A DNA stretch of 64,000 bases from Pseudomonadota bacterium (GCA_030549795.1 JAUQQO010000015.1:1-64000); one strand, 5' to 3'; numbered from the stretch's first letter, positions 36,151 through 45,834 are shown. Made by a program: numbers and translations. The notes: a model not told the origin generated them from the letters alone.

Positions 36151-36293
36151 CGAGCCGAAAAACCCGAGGCCCGTTGCCCGGCGCACGCGAACGGCCGCGC
36201 GCGGCCGGCTCGCCTCAGCCGCGCACTTCGGTGCGCGCGCAACGGCACGCACGCTCCTCTGCAAAGCAATTTTTCACCAAGCTTGGTGCGGCG

Positions 36294-36548
36294 ATGCGAT
36301 CGGCGTGTTCATCCATGCTCCACCTCGCCCTCTTCCTCGCGGCACCGGTGCTCACCCTCCATCTCGGTGGCAAGTGGCTGGGCCCGCTTCTCGGGATCGC
36401 CGCCCTCGATCTGTTCGCTCGCGCGTTGGGCGTGCGCGGTGGGCTCCTCGCGCTGATGCCCTCCCCCCTACCGCTGTGGCTGATCGCAGCGGGGATCGCC
36501 TGGCTCGTCTTCGAAGGGCCTCCACCCCGTCCCCTGCTCGCTCCCTAA
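36294..36548 (+). CDS. Small hypothetical membrane protein
   Basis: This frame of 84 codons encodes two hydrophobic helices (LHLALFLAAPVLTLHLGG, and PLPLWLIAAGIAWLVF) joined by a short loop. An internal ATG at 36315 would give 77 residues. No good ribosome-binding site is visible for either start, and no family was recognised. The 143 bases before it (36151-36293) hold GC-rich dyads only. The hydrophobic pattern argues for a real gene, but evidence is thin. Confidence 0.4.
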   Translation: MRSACSSMLHLALFLAAPVLTLHLGGKWLGPLLGIAALDLFARALGVRGGLLALMPSPLPLWLIAAGIAWLVFEGPPPRPLLAP

Positions 36549-36771
36549 GAGCACAGCCGAAAGACCGCTGCGTTTTGCCGCGATGCGCCGAGCTGCTTCC
36601 TCCTCGCTTCGAGGCCGCAGCGATCCTGTGCTCCTGCGCGCAGTTTCGATTCTTTGTACTCGCGAATCGTTCTCACTCGATAGTAGCAATGCCGGCGCGA
36701 AAAGAGCTTCACGGCGGCTTAGCACTGTGCTGTTAGAGGGACAGGTTCGTTAGGAGCGCTCAAGGACACGC

Positions 36772-37302
36772 ATGTCTTGTCATCGTGACGACTGGAGTTC
36801 GGGTGATCGTGGATGGGTGCGTCTTTCTGGTCGCGTGGTCGGCCAGCTTTCGTTATTCGAACAATTCGTACTTTGGGCACTGCGGCGACGGCTGAGCGAT
36901 GGATGCACCACCTCAGCCGTTCTCGTGCGGGGGTTTCGTCTGGCCTTCGGGCTCGCCTATCTCGAGCGCGCCCTCGCCGCCTTTGAGACCGTGTGCACCT
37001 GTCTTGAAGCTCACGGCACGCGCGACATCGGCCTATTGCCTTTGAGCTGTGCCTGTATCAGCTCGGATGAGGCCTGGATCCTCGCACTCGTCCGCGCGGC
37101 ACCCCAAGGCGGAGGCGCGAGCCTCGCCCGCGCTCTGGTCGGTTCGGCGGCAGCTGAATTGTCGGCGGCTGCCGCCGAGCTCGCCGAGCTGTGGGAGTGC
37201 GCCGGGTGCGGGTGCGACGACCTCGGTGGGCCGTGCCCCGCGCGTGACGCCCGTTTTAGATCTGCGACTGCGAGAAGTTCTCGATGCCGATTTTCTCGAT
37301 GA
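36772..37302 (+). CDS. Hypothetical protein beside bacterioferritin
   Basis: The 176-residue soluble protein has a helical pattern (LSLFEQFVLWALRRRLSDG, then VLVRGFRLAFGLAYLERALAAFETV) and CISSDEAWILALVRAAPQGG. It has a cysteine cluster near the C-terminus (CAGCGCDD). The ATG follows AAGGA. I do not know its function. The last 47 bases overlap the end of the convergent bacterioferritin gene, and the arginine/serine-rich tail may be an artefact of that overlap. The 223-base gap before it (36549-36771) shows no gene. Confidence 0.6.
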   Translation: MSCHRDDWSSGDRGWVRLSGRVVGQLSLFEQFVLWALRRRLSDGCTTSAVLVRGFRLAFGLAYLERALAAFETVCTCLEAHGTRDIGLLPLSCACISSDEAWILALVRAAPQGGGASLARALVGSAAAELSAAAAELAELWECAGCGCDDLGGPCPARDARFRSATARSSRCRFSR

Positions 37303-37732
37303 GTTCCAGTTCAGATCGGTTATGGTCCTGATGCCGCTCTTCGTCTTCCAGGATCTCGATCAGAAGATCGCGCGAAACATAGTCCTTGGCGCGCTCACAG
37401 ATCTCGATCGCTTTGCGATAGTGCGCAATGCCCTCGAGCTCGAGCCGCAGATCGCACTCGATCACTTCTTTGAGGTTTTCGCCGATGTAGAGCTTGCCGA
37501 GATCCTGAAGGTTGGGAAGGCCTCCGAGCAGCAGGATGCGCTGGATGAGCTTATCAGCGTGGCGCATCTCTTCGAGGCTTTCTTCGTATTCTTCTTTGCC
37601 GCGCTTTTTGAAGCCCCAGTCCTCGAGCATACGCGCATGGAGAAAATATTGATTGATCGCGGTCAGCTCGCCCTTGAGCGCCTCGTTCAGAGCCGCGATC
37701 ACCTCGGGATCACCCTTCAATGCTTTCGCCAT
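37256..37732 (-). CDS. bfr: Bacterioferritin
   Basis: The 158-residue iron-storage subunit has the ferroxidase ligands in order: ALKGELTAINQYF (Glu18), EEMRHADK (Glu51, His54), CDLRLELEG (Glu94) and EDEERHQDH (Glu127, His130). Met52 in EEMRHA is the haem ligand shared between two subunits. GGGAGA lies eight bases before the ATG at 37732. It is divergent from bfd by about 100 bases, so iron storage and release can be controlled from one region, with Irr encoded just beyond. Confidence 0.97.
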   Translation of the reverse strand: MAKALKGDPEVIAALNEALKGELTAINQYFLHARMLEDWGFKKRGKEEYEESLEEMRHADKLIQRILLLGGLPNLQDLGKLYIGENLKEVIECDLRLELEGIAHYRKAIEICERAKDYVSRDLLIEILEDEERHQDHNRSELELIEKIGIENFSQSQI

Positions 37733-37842
37733 GGTTCTGTCTCCCATTCGTGGTTCCCTCGCGCCGCATTCGGTGAACAGGCCAGAGTCACGCGCGCGCT
37801 CAGCGCTCGCACTGGTGACACCGCACTGTGGGGTGCAGGCCC

Positions 37843-38064
37843 GTGATCGTGTGCGTGTGCAACCGGCTCTCGGAAGATGTGTGCCGGCAGGCGGCTTGTC
37901 GACGTGACTGTCGCGGGGCCGGATGCGTCCATCGTCTGTTGGGGGTGCGGGTGCGCTGTGGGCGCTGCCTGCCGCTTTTGGCGCGGATCGTGGCCGAGGA
38001 AAAAGGGCAACCCAATCCCACCATGCGAGCGGCGGCCGAGGCTGATTATCCAACAGCGCGATGA
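37843..38064 (+). CDS. bfd: Bacterioferritin-associated ferredoxin
   Basis: This small protein of about 73 residues begins VIVCVCNRLSEDVCRQA and has RCGRCLPLLARIV, giving the C-X-C and C-X2-C ligands of a BFD-type [2Fe-2S] domain. Bfd reduces the haem in bacterioferritin to release stored iron. The start is uncertain between GTG 37843 and GTG 37828, since neither has a strong ribosome-binding site. Its position divergent from bfr supports the call. The C-terminal tail (KGQPNPTMRAAAEADYPTAR) is longer than in E. coli Bfd. Confidence 0.82.
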   Translation: MIVCVCNRLSEDVCRQAACRRDCRGAGCVHRLLGVRVRCGRCLPLLARIVAEEKGQPNPTMRAAAEADYPTAR

Positions 38065-38135
38065 GGGACGAGCCGTTGCGCGCGTTGCCGCACACTTCAT
38101 CCTGAGCGCCGCAGCTCGCCCGCGCGCGCTCACGC

Positions 38136-38633
38136 TTACGAAGCGGCGGCTTGGGCGCGCGCCTCTTGCTCGCGATCGGCGTCCTGGGCGGTTGTGCGCC
38201 CGTTGGCGGGGCGCGAGGGCTGCGCTTCGACGCGCACGATCACCTCGACCCCGGTGATCGTATAGCCGGGCGGAGCTTCGGGCAGTTTGGCGAAGGCGAT
38301 CTCGCAATCGTCGATGTCGCGGATGAACCCGGTGCGCTCGTCATAGAAATGGTGATGGTCGCACACACGGGTGTCGAAGAAGGTCTGGCCGGTATGGACC
38401 ACGACCTTGCGCAACAGACCAGCGGCTGCGAACTGGTGCAGGGTGTTGTAGACGGTGGCGAGCGACACGAACAGACGGCGCTCGCGCGCTTCTTGGTACA
38501 GCTGTTCGGCCGAGACGTGGCGCGGCGGCCCTTCGAAGAGCAGCTTGCCCAGGCCCACCCGAGGCCGCGTCGGCCGCAATCCGACGGCGCGCAAGCGAGC
38601 GACGATCGGACAACTGCTCGTTACGGGGGCCAT
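38136..38633 (-). CDS. irr: Iron response regulator Irr (Fur family)
   Basis: The 165-residue protein is a Fur-superfamily repressor. It has a winged helix (RPTRPRVGLGKLLFEG, then VSLATVYNTLHQFAAAGLLR) and the FDTRVCDHHHFYDE segment, whose three histidines characterise Irr rather than Fur. It lacks the C-terminal CxxC zinc sites of classical Fur. In alphaproteobacteria Irr controls bfr, haem synthesis and iron uptake in response to haem status. GAGGA precedes the ATG at 38633. The frame extends upstream, but those residues look spurious. A basic C-terminal tail (about 20 residues) is unusual. Confidence 0.87.
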   Translation of the reverse strand: MAPVTSSCPIVARLRAVGLRPTRPRVGLGKLLFEGPPRHVSAEQLYQEARERRLFVSLATVYNTLHQFAAAGLLRKVVVHTGQTFFDTRVCDHHHFYDERTGFIRDIDDCEIAFAKLPEAPPGYTITGVEVIVRVEAQPSRPANGRTTAQDADREQEARAQAAAS

Positions 38634-38963
38634 GGCGTTCCTCTTCGTCAGGCGCAGCGAAAGGCTGGGCGAGCTCGTCGCCGTGACGAGCTTGCATATA
38701 GAGTGTGCATCCCGAGCTGGCAACGCCCGATGTCATGGCTTGATCTGGGCTCGATCTGCCGAGGTCAAAATTAAGATTTCGAATGGTTCTACACAAACGT
38801 GCTGCGCTCTGAGCTCAAGACCATCAAGAACGGTAACGGCCGAGCAAGGGGAGCGATACCCGCGCGGGCTGCGGCCCCTGCACCCCAGCTGCCCGCGTCC
38901 CGGACTTGTCGCGCGCGCACGTTCGCGCTCTTTCGCGGAGGCGAATGGAGGCCTTTGCGGACC
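38634..38963. promoter_or_regulatory. Divergent region between irr and the alpha/beta hydrolase gene
   Basis: These 330 bases contain no convincing gene. An AT-richer tract with TTGCATATAGAGTGTGCAT (about 38692-38710) and another with AAAATTAAGATTTCGAATGG (about 38765-38784) stand out and are the best promoter candidates. I could not match a full Irr (ICE) box to either. Confidence 0.35.
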
Positions 38964-39857
38964 ATGCGCTTTTATCGCGACTTCACCGATCGCGCGCAGA
39001 TCGACCGCGAGTACGATGCCGCCTCGGCGGTTCCCGAGAGCGCAGCTGTGATCGAGCGCTGGCGTGCAGAGAGCGCGCGGGTGCGCAGCGAGCTGCCGGC
39101 GCAGTTGGGCGTGCGCTTCGGCCCCACGCGCGAGGAATATCTCGACTTTTTTCCCTCCTCGCCCGGTGCACCGCTCCACCTCTTCTTCCACGGCGGCTAT
39201 TGGCGGCGCTTTTCGGCCGCCGACTTTTCCTTCGTGGCCGAATCGCTCGTCCGCGCAGGTATCGCTGTTGCCGTTGTCAACTACGCTTTGTGCCCGGAGG
39301 TGGGGATCGACGAGATCGTCCGCGAAGCCCGCGCCGCGGTCGCCTGGGCCTTCCGGGAAGCCCGCGCGCTGGGCTGCGATCCCGAGCGCATCACCGTTTC
39401 CGGCCATTCCGCCGGCGGCCATCTCGTCGCCATGCTCGCGATCACCGACTGGCCGGGGCGCTATGGACTACCACCGGATGTCCTCAAAGCCGGGCTCGCG
39501 CTGAGCGGGCTCTTCGATCTGCGCCCCTTTCCCTTCTCCTTCCTGCAGCCGTGGCTGCAGCTCGACTGCGCGCAAGTGGTGCGCAACAGCCCGCTTTTCC
39601 AGCTGAGCGACCGGCTCGTACCGATCGTGTGCGCCGTGGGCGGCGCGGAAAGCGCCGAGTTCAAACGGCAATCGCAGGATTTCGTTGCCGCCTGCACGAT
39701 GCGCGGACTTCCCGCCGAATATGTCGAAGTAGCGGGTGCCCATCATTTCTCCGTCCTCGATGCGCTCGTCGATCCTCAAACCGCCCTGCACGCGCGGCTC
39801 TTGCGCCTGGCCCGCGAGCCCGCAAAAGCCCTCGCTGGCCAAAGCGCTGCGACCTGA
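38964..39857 (+). CDS. Alpha/beta hydrolase (kynurenine formamidase-like)
   Basis: The 297-residue hydrolase has the oxyanion-hole motif FFHGGYWRRF, the nucleophile elbow SGHSAGGHL and a C-terminal catalytic His in GAHHFSVLD. The pattern HGGYWR with GHSAGGH is typical of the arylformamidase/carboxylesterase branch. The N-terminal YRDFTDRAQIDREYD segment also fits. The ATG at 38964 is the best start, although the nearest GGAGG lies 12 bases away. No tryptophan-catabolic genes adjoin it, so a kynurenine role is only possible. Confidence 0.82.
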   Translation: MRFYRDFTDRAQIDREYDAASAVPESAAVIERWRAESARVRSELPAQLGVRFGPTREEYLDFFPSSPGAPLHLFFHGGYWRRFSAADFSFVAESLVRAGIAVAVVNYALCPEVGIDEIVREARAAVAWAFREARALGCDPERITVSGHSAGGHLVAMLAITDWPGRYGLPPDVLKAGLALSGLFDLRPFPFSFLQPWLQLDCAQVVRNSPLFQLSDRLVPIVCAVGGAESAEFKRQSQDFVAACTMRGLPAEYVEVAGAHHFSVLDALVDPQTALHARLLRLAREPAKALAGQSAAT

Positions 39858-39915
39858 CACGCGGCCCGCAAAAGGTTAAGCTCGCTGTTTGGGGATTGGC
39901 TCTGGTCGAAGCCGC

Positions 39916-40341
39916 ATGCGCCCGATTCGCGCGATCCTCGAAACCTGTCTTTACGTCGACGATCTCGCCGCGGCACGGCGCTTCTACGTCGACCTCTTGG
40001 GCCTTGAGGTCGACTCTGAGCGGCCCGGGGTGTTCCTCTTCCTGCGCCTCGAGCGGGCGATGTTGTTGCTGTTCGATCCCCAAGCGACGGCGCGCCAGAG
40101 CGGGGTACCGGCGCACGGCGCGCGCGGCCCCGGCCATGTCTGCTTCGCTGTAGCGGAAGCCGAACTCGAAGCGTGGAAGGCGCGGTTGCAGGCAGCCGGA
40201 GTGGCGATCGAACACGAACAGTGTTGGCCACGTGGCGGGCGCTCCTTCTACGTCCGCGACCCGGCCGGCAACAGTGTCGAGTTCGCGACTCCGCGCATCT
40301 GGGGGTTCGCCGACAGTGAATGTGTTTGCTGCGATGCATAA
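39916..40341 (+). CDS. VOC-superfamily (glyoxalase/bleomycin resistance-like) protein
   Basis: This 141-residue protein has two beta-alpha-beta-beta-beta modules of the vicinal oxygen chelate fold. The first starts ILETCLYVDDLAAARRFYVDLLGLEV and the second has GPGHVCFAVAEAELEAW. The C-terminal segment FYVRDPAGNSVEFATPRIW carries the last metal-ligand Glu. Function may be isomerase, dioxygenase or metabolite binding. It lies 58 bases after the hydrolase and overlaps or abuts the FrnE-like gene, so the three may be one operon. Confidence 0.85.
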   Translation: MRPIRAILETCLYVDDLAAARRFYVDLLGLEVDSERPGVFLFLRLERAMLLLFDPQATARQSGVPAHGARGPGHVCFAVAEAELEAWKARLQAAGVAIEHEQCWPRGGRSFYVRDPAGNSVEFATPRIWGFADSECVCCDA

Positions 40342-40372
40342 AAAACGACCTGGAGCGAAGGATGGAATTCCT

Positions 40373-41041
40373 GTGGACGACGTGGGTTTTGTTGCGGCGC
40401 AGCAAACGACAAAAATCCTGTTCGTCGCCGACCTCGCCTGCCCCTGGTGCCGCATCGCCCTGCACACGCTCGAGCCGCTCCTTGCGCGGCTGGGCCTTGC
40501 GCTGCACTGGCATCCGTTCCTGTTGAATCCCAATCTGCCGCAGGATGGCGTGCCGCGCGCGCTCTATCTCGAACGCGCCTGCGGCTCGAGCGAGACGGCG
40601 CACCGTGTGCAGGCGCGCATCCAAGAGCGCGGGCGCGCGCTCGGCCTCGCCTTCGCGTTCGAACGCATCGAGCGTCAGCCGAATACCACCTTGGCGCACG
40701 CACTCGTTCTCGCCGCGCCCTACGAGCACCGGTTCGCGCTCGCGCGCCGACTTTTCGCCGCCTTTTTCGAGGACGGCGCCGATCTCGGCGACCCTCGCAC
40801 GCTCCTTTCGCTCGCCCGGGCGAGCGGAATGACGATCGAGGCGGCGCGCGGCGCCCTCGAGGACGAGGCGTGGGCGCGGGTGCACAGCGCCCATCGCGAG
40901 GCCGAGCGCATTGGGATCGACGGCGTCCCGGCGCTCGTCCTACCCGGAGTTGGGATGCTCGCCGGAGCTCAGCCGCCCGAAGTGTTCGAGGGCTTTCTCG
41001 AACTCGCGGTGCTTTTCGCGGGTCGAGGCGGCACGCGTTAG
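40373..41041 (+). CDS. FrnE-like DsbA-family oxidoreductase
   Basis: The 222-residue cytoplasmic protein has a thioredoxin fold with the active site ADLACPWCRIALH and the helical insertion typical of FrnE/2-hydroxychromene-2-carboxylate isomerase relatives. The C-terminal cis-proline segment reads IGIDGVPALVLPG. The GTG at 40373 follows AAGGAT. An ATG at 40334 overlapping the VOC gene is the alternative. It probably acts as a thiol-disulfide or glutathione-linked enzyme. Its end overlaps the convergent NDUFA12 gene by four bases. Confidence 0.83.
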   Translation: MDDVGFVAAQQTTKILFVADLACPWCRIALHTLEPLLARLGLALHWHPFLLNPNLPQDGVPRALYLERACGSSETAHRVQARIQERGRALGLAFAFERIERQPNTTLAHALVLAAPYEHRFALARRLFAAFFEDGADLGDPRTLLSLARASGMTIEAARGALEDEAWARVHSAHREAERIGIDGVPALVLPGVGMLAGAQPPEVFEGFLELAVLFAGRGGTR

Positions 41042-41418
41042 GGCCGCCAAGCCTCGTAGTCGCCGGTAGCCGGCTGCCGTCGCCCGCCGCGGCGCTCGTC
41101 ACCCGGCGGGAACCAGGCTTCTGGCGTACCCGAGCGGTTAGGCTCGTGCGGCTTTTCCCACCGTTTGGTGGGCAAAGGTTCTTCGCTCGGCGGTTTTTCG
41201 CGATTGTGGTGGAGCCAAGCGTTCCACCCCGGCGGAACGGTCGAGGGCTCGATTTCGCCCTCGCCCGCATACACCACCCAGCGCCGCTCGCTGCGCCAGT
41301 CGCGGGCCCCGCGCTCGCGGTAATAGCGATTGCCATATTCGTCCGTGCCCACGAGCTCGCCGCGCCGGCGGGTGAACCACCAGGTACCGAAGCGATTGTC
41401 CTTAAGCCAGGCGAGCAC
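41038..41418 (-). CDS. NDUFA12-family NADH:ubiquinone oxidoreductase subunit
   Basis: The 126-residue protein matches the complex I accessory subunit NDUFA12 found in alphaproteobacteria and mitochondria. It has GTWWFTRRRGELVGTDEYGN, RYYRERGA, RRWVVYAGEGE and VPPGWNAWLHH. It attaches to the peripheral arm of complex I. A GGAGGAGA site precedes the GTG at 41418. The rest of complex I is not in the window. Its presence is a useful marker of alphaproteobacterial origin. Confidence 0.92.
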   Translation of the reverse strand: MLAWLKDNRFGTWWFTRRRGELVGTDEYGNRYYRERGARDWRSERRWVVYAGEGEIEPSTVPPGWNAWLHHNREKPPSEEPLPTKRWEKPHEPNRSGTPEAWFPPGDERRGGRRQPATGDYEAWRP

Positions 41419-42007
41419 GTCTCTCCTCCGCGGGCAACCGACGCTTGCTCAGATGACCGAGCCAAGCGCCTCTGTCCAGGCCCCCTCAGGCCTCGAAAAC
41501 GGCCAAAAACGCCGAGGGCGCGAGGGGAAAAACTGTGGACAGACTGCGGATTGAGGATCGACTGAGGGGAGAGCTGAGAAAGCGGGGGGCTGTGGGCAGT
41601 TCGGGAAAACCGCGCAATTGAGAGTTGATTGATACTCAAGATAGACTTCCTTGATCGGCCTTGCGCAGCGCTCCCTCAAGCGCGCTCGAGCGAGGAGCAT
41701 GGGCCGAGCGCCCGCTCCCGCGCTGCCTGTGGGCGGAAAGAAAACGGTGGATAACTCCAACATATGGATTGGCTTCGCCGCCTCGTTGCTATATGTAGTG
41801 TCTGGAAGCTACGCTTCGCTCGTCGGTGTGGGCGTGTTGGTGGTTGCGTTGGGGTGGAAAGCGCGCTAAACTGTACGTTGAGATCAGCCGCGGTGAGAGT
41901 GGCGTTTAGCGGCTTGATGAGGACAAAAATCGTGATCACCACGCGAGCGCGCCGGGTTGACGAACGGAAGCGGAACACCTAGCGTCCAGGCTCGGAGGAG
42001 GATCACG
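41419..42007. promoter_or_regulatory. Divergent region between the NDUFA12 and nrdJ genes
   Basis: This stretch of 589 bases has no convincing gene. A 72-codon frame at 41651-41869 contains the regulatory sequences below and was not accepted. It includes a possible DnaA-like sequence (GTGGATAAC at about 41748-41756, one mismatch from the inverse of TTATCCACA), an AT-richer tract around 41620-41650 and the NrdR-like sites at 41755-41801. No cobalamin riboswitch features (B12 box) were recognised before nrdJ. Confidence 0.45.
41755..41801 (+). promoter_or_regulatory. Possible NrdR box pair upstream of nrdJ
   Basis: TTGCTATATGTAGTGT (41786-41801) agrees at 12 of 16 positions with the NrdR consensus ACACWATATATWGTGT. 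A much weaker copy lies 31 bases upstream (41755-41770, about 9 of 16), which is the spacing normally seen for NrdR pairs. NrdR represses ribonucleotide reductase genes, so the position about 200 bases before nrdJ fits. The upstream half-site is weak. Confidence 0.5.
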
Positions 42008-45000
42008 GTGTCGCTGAAGATCGAGCGGAGGTTTACCCAGGAAGGCGTATCGCCCTATGCCTCGATCGCGTTCCGCGTAGCGTCGAGCGAGATTCGCAAT
42101 CCTGACGGTTCGATCGTGTTCCGCGCCGAGGACATCGAAGTCCCGGCGACGTGGTCGCAGGTGGCGATCGACGTCCTCGCCCAGAAGTATTTCCGCAAGG
42201 CGGGCGTGCCCAAGGTCGTGCGGCCGGTGCCGGAAGAAGGCGTACCGGCTTGGCTCGCGCGCCGGGTGGCGGACGAAACAGCGCTCGCCCAGCTGCCGAA
42301 AGAAGAGCGGTTCGGCGGGGAGCGCAGCGCCAAGCAGGTTTTCGATCGGCTAGCCGGAACCTGGACCTATTGGGGTTGGAAGGGGGGCTATTTTGCGAGC
42401 GAAGCGGATGCGCGGGCGTTTATGGACGAGCTGCGCTATATGCTCGCCGCCCAGATCGCTGCGCCGAATTCGCCGCAATGGTTCAACACCGGCTTGTTCT
42501 GGGCCTACGGCATCGACGGTCCGGCGCAGGGTCATTGGTACGTCGATGAGGCGACCGGCACGGCCCTCCCCTCGACCTCGGCCTACGAGCGGCCGCAGCC
42601 CCACGCCTGTTTCATCCAGAGCATCAAGGACGATCTCGTCAACGAAGGCGGGATCATGGACTTGTGGGTGCGCGAGGCGCGGCTGTTCAAGTACGGCTCG
42701 GGCACCGGCACCAACTTTTCGACCTTGCGCGGTGAGGGTGAGCCGCTCTCGGGCGGCGGTCGCTCCTCGGGTCTTATGAGCTTTCTTAAGATCGGCGATC
42801 GCGCAGCCGGAGCGATCAAATCCGGTGGTACCACCCGCCGCGCCGCCAAGATGGTGATCGTCGACGTCGACCATCCGGACATCGAGGAGTTCATCGAGTG
42901 GAAGGTGGTCGAAGAGCAGAAGGTGGCCGCACTCGTCGCCGGCTCGCGGCAGCTCAAAAAACACGTCGATGCGATCATGGCCGCCTGCCATGATCCGAGC
43001 TACGAGGGGCCGGATCGCTTCGATCCTTCTGCCAATCCGGCATTGAAAAAGGCGGTACGCGAGGCGCGCAAGGCGTTTATACCGGAAGGAGCGATCCAGC
43101 AGGCCATCGCTTATGCCGCCCAGGGCTTTAAAGGTATCGAGATCCCGGTCTTCGATACCGATTGGGACGGCGAGGCTTATCTCACGGTTTCGGGGCAGAA
43201 CTCGAACAATTCGGTGCGGGTGAGCGACGAGTTCATGCACGCGGTGCTCGAGGACCGCGATTGGCATCTCATCCGCCGCACCGACGGCAAGGTCGCCAAG
43301 ACCGTCAAGGCACGCGAGCTCTGGCAGAAGATCGCGCGCGCTGCCTGGGCGAGCGCCGATCCGGGCATCCAGTACGATACCACGATCAACGATTGGCACA
43401 CCTGCCCGGCCTCGGGGCGGATCAACGCCTCCAACCCCTGCTCGGAGTACATGTTCCTCGACGACACGGCGTGCAACCTGGCGTCGTTGAACCTGATGGC
43501 CTTCCGTCGCGAGGACGGCAGCTTCGCGATCGACGATTTCGTGCACGCCGTGCGGCTGTGGACGATCGTGCTCGAGATCTCGGTGTTGATGGCGCAGTTC
43601 CCCTCGCGCGAGATCGCCGAGCGCTCGTGGCGCTTCCGCACCCTCGGCCTCGGCTACGCCAATCTCGGCGGGCTCTTGATGTCGCTCGCCTTGCCCTATG
43701 ACAGCGCCGAGGGTCGGGCGATGTGCGCCGCGATCACCGCGCTTATGACCGCGGTCGCTTACCGCACTTCAGCCGAAATGGCGGAGGCGCTCGGGCCCTT
43801 CCCCGGCTTTGCGGAGAACCGCGAGGCGCTGCTTAGGGTGCTGCGCAACCATCGCCGCGCCGCGTGGGGCGCGCGCGAGGGCTATGAAGGCCTGCACACG
43901 CCGCCGGTGCCGCTCGATGCCGGGGCGTGCCGCGACAAGGCACTGGTCGAGGCGGCGCGCCGCGCCTGGGACGAGGCACTGGCAGCGGCGGAGCGTCACG
44001 GGGTACGCAATGCACAAGTGACAGTGATCGCGCCCACCGGTACCATCGGGCTCGTGATGGATTGCGATACCACCGGCATCGAGCCCGACTTCGCCCTCGT
44101 CAAGTTCAAGAAGCTGGCCGGTGGCGGTTACTTCAAGATCATCAACCGCATGGTGCCCAAGGCACTCGAAGTGTTGGGCTATACTCCCGATCAGATCGCC
44201 GAGATCACGGCCTATGCCGTCGGCCGCGGCACCCTCGAAGGCGCTCCGGGGGTCAACCACGAGCGGCTGCGGGCGCGCGGCTTCGACAACGAGGCGCTCA
44301 GGCGCCTCGAAGCCGCCCTCCCCTCTGCCTTCGACATCAAATACGCGTTCAACCGGTTCGTGCTCGGCGACCAGTTCTGCAAGGAGAAGCTCGGGCTCAG
44401 CGAGGCGCAGCTCGCCGACCCCCGCTTCGACCTCTTGGCGCACCTCGGCTTCACCAAAGAAGAAATCGAGGCGGCCAACGCCTATTGCTGCGGCACGATG
44501 ACGGTGGAGGGCGCGCCGCACCTCAAAGAAGCGCATCTGCCGGTGTTCGACTGCGCCAATCCCTGCGGTCGGATCGGCAAGCGTTTCTTATCGGTGCGCG
44601 CGCATCTCGCCATGATGGCGGCAGCGCAGCCGTTCATCAGCGGCGCCATCTCCAAGACCATCAACATGCCGGCCAAGGCCACGGTCGAGGACTGCGCCAA
44701 CGCCTATCTCGAGGGCTGGCGGCTCGGCCTTAAAGCGCTCGCGCTTTACCGCGACGGTTCCAAGCTCTCGCAGCCGCTCGCCGCGGTGATCGCCGACGGC
44801 AATGAAGAGGAGCCGGAAGAGGAAGCACGCGAGCGGTCGCCGGTGCAAAAGGTGATCGAGGTCACCGAGCGCGTCGTCGAGCGCTGGGTCACCGAACGCC
44901 GCAAGCTCCCCAACCGGCGCAAGGGCTACACGCAAAAGGCGATCGTCGGTGGGCACAAGGTCTATCTGCGCACCGGCGAATACGAGGACGGAACGCTCGG

Positions 45001-45607
45001 TGAGATCTTCATCGACATGCACAAAGAGGGCGCGGCGTTCCGCTCGCTCATGAACAGCTTCGCGATCGCCATCTCGATCGGACTGCAATACGGCGTGCCG
45101 CTCGAAGAGTTCGTGGAAGCCTTCGCCTACACCCGCTTCGAGCCCTCAGGCCCAGTGCAGGGCAACGACAGCATCAAGTTCGCGACTTCGGTGCTCGACT
45201 ACATCTTCCGCGAACTCGCCATCTCCTATCTCGGGCGGACCGACCTCGCGAACATCGACCCCAACGAGATGCGCCACGATGCCATCGGCGTCGGCGCTAA
45301 AGAGGGTGATCTCGGCTTCGAGAAAGTGGCGCGCATCGCCTCCGCCGGCTTCGTCCGCGGCAACCTGCGGCTGTTGGCCGGCGGCGGCGGCGTGGTCGAG
45401 GCAAGCGCGGCAAGACGCGCGACCACGAGCGCGGCGGCGAGCGAGACCGCCCGCCTTTCCCCCATGTCGCGCACGGAGCAAGCACAGATCGCGCGCCTTA
45501 AGGGCTACGAGGGCGATCCGTGCAGCTCTTGCGGCAACTTTACGCTGGTGCGCAACGGCACCTGCCTGAAATGCGATACCTGCGGCGCAACCACCGGTTG
45601 TAGCTGA
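42008..45607 (+). CDS. nrdJ: Adenosylcobalamin-dependent (class II) ribonucleotide reductase
   Basis: The 1199-residue enzyme reduces ribonucleotides without oxygen dependence, using coenzyme B12. Recognisable parts are [15 protein letters not shown], the active-site loop [18 protein letters not shown], the [22 protein letters not shown] segment and [15 protein letters not shown]. The long C-terminal half ends with paired CSSCGN and CDTCG motifs that carry redox or zinc cysteines. The length matches the long alphaproteobacterial type. The GTG start follows AGGAGGA. A strong terminator follows the gene. Confidence 0.97.
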   Translation: MSLKIERRFTQEGVSPYASIAFRVASSEIRNPDGSIVFRAEDIEVPATWSQVAIDVLAQKYFRKAGVPKVVRPVPEEGVPAWLARRVADETALAQLPKEERFGGERSAKQVFDRLAGTWTYWGWKGGYFASEADARAFMDELRYMLAAQIAAPNSPQWFNTGLFWAYGIDGPAQGHWYVDEATGTALPSTSAYERPQPHACFIQSIKDDLVNEGGIMDLWVREARLFKYGSGTGTNFSTLRGEGEPLSGGGRSSGLMSFLKIGDRAAGAIKSGGTTRRAAKMVIVDVDHPDIEEFIEWKVVEEQKVAALVAGSRQLKKHVDAIMAACHDPSYEGPDRFDPSANPALKKAVREARKAFIPEGAIQQAIAYAAQGFKGIEIPVFDTDWDGEAYLTVSGQNSNNSVRVSDEFMHAVLEDRDWHLIRRTDGKVAKTVKARELWQKIARAAWASADPGIQYDTTINDWHTCPASGRINASNPCSEYMFLDDTACNLASLNLMAFRREDGSFAIDDFVHAVRLWTIVLEISVLMAQFPSREIAERSWRFRTLGLGYANLGGLLMSLALPYDSAEGRAMCAAITALMTAVAYRTSAEMAEALGPFPGFAENREALLRVLRNHRRAAWGAREGYEGLHTPPVPLDAGACRDKALVEAARRAWDEALAAAERHGVRNAQVTVIAPTGTIGLVMDCDTTGIEPDFALVKFKKLAGGGYFKIINRMVPKALEVLGYTPDQIAEITAYAVGRGTLEGAPGVNHERLRARGFDNEALRRLEAALPSAFDIKYAFNRFVLGDQFCKEKLGLSEAQLADPRFDLLAHLGFTKEEIEAANAYCCGTMTVEGAPHLKEAHLPVFDCANPCGRIGKRFLSVRAHLAMMAAAQPFISGAISKTINMPAKATVEDCANAYLEGWRLGLKALALYRDGSKLSQPLAAVIADGNEEEPEEEARERSPVQKVIEVTERVVERWVTERRKLPNRRKGYTQKAIVGGHKVYLRTGEYEDGTLGEIFIDMHKEGAAFRSLMNSFAIAISIGLQYGVPLEEFVEAFAYTRFEPSGPVQGNDSIKFATSVLDYIFRELAISYLGRTDLANIDPNEMRHDAIGVGAKEGDLGFEKVARIASAGFVRGNLRLLAGGGGVVEASAARRATTSAAASETARLSPMSRTEQAQIARLKGYEGDPCSSCGNFTLVRNGTCLKCDTCGATTGCS

Positions 45608-45668
45608 AGGTACGCATCGTCCCGAAGGGCAAGCGGGACGTCTTTCCTTGTGTTCTCCTCCGAGTTCG

Positions 45669-45697
45669 GGCCCGGGGGTCACCCCGGGCCTCTTTTT
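45669..45697 (+). terminator. Rho-independent terminator of nrdJ
   Basis: A nine-base-pair GC stem (GGCCCGGGG / CCCCGGGCC) with a GTCA loop is followed by TCTTTTT. It lies about 62 bases after the nrdJ stop and before aroQ. This is the clearest intrinsic terminator in the window. Confidence 0.9.
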
Positions 45698-45834
45698 CTC
45701 CCGAGCACGCTGTTGAGCAAGCCGCGTGCCCCCACAGCCTTGCGCGCTTTCACCCACGCGCGTGAGCTGCCGAGAATTCCGCGTCAAGGCAAAGCCAGCT
45801 AGCCTTGTGCCATCCCGTTTGAGCGAGAGTTGCG

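Noticed and set aside
41748-41756. DnaA-box-like GTGGATAAC, possible origin signal
   Set aside because: A single imperfect match with no cluster of boxes and no dnaA, gidA or parAB genes nearby.
41651-41869. 72-codon frame with a hydrophobic segment upstream of nrdJ
   Set aside because: It has no ribosome-binding site and covers the probable nrdJ control region, including the NrdR-like sequences.
42008-45607. Possible intein or internal duplication explaining the large nrdJ product
   Set aside because: The length of about 1200 residues is normal for the long alphaproteobacterial class II enzyme, and no intein splice motifs were seen.
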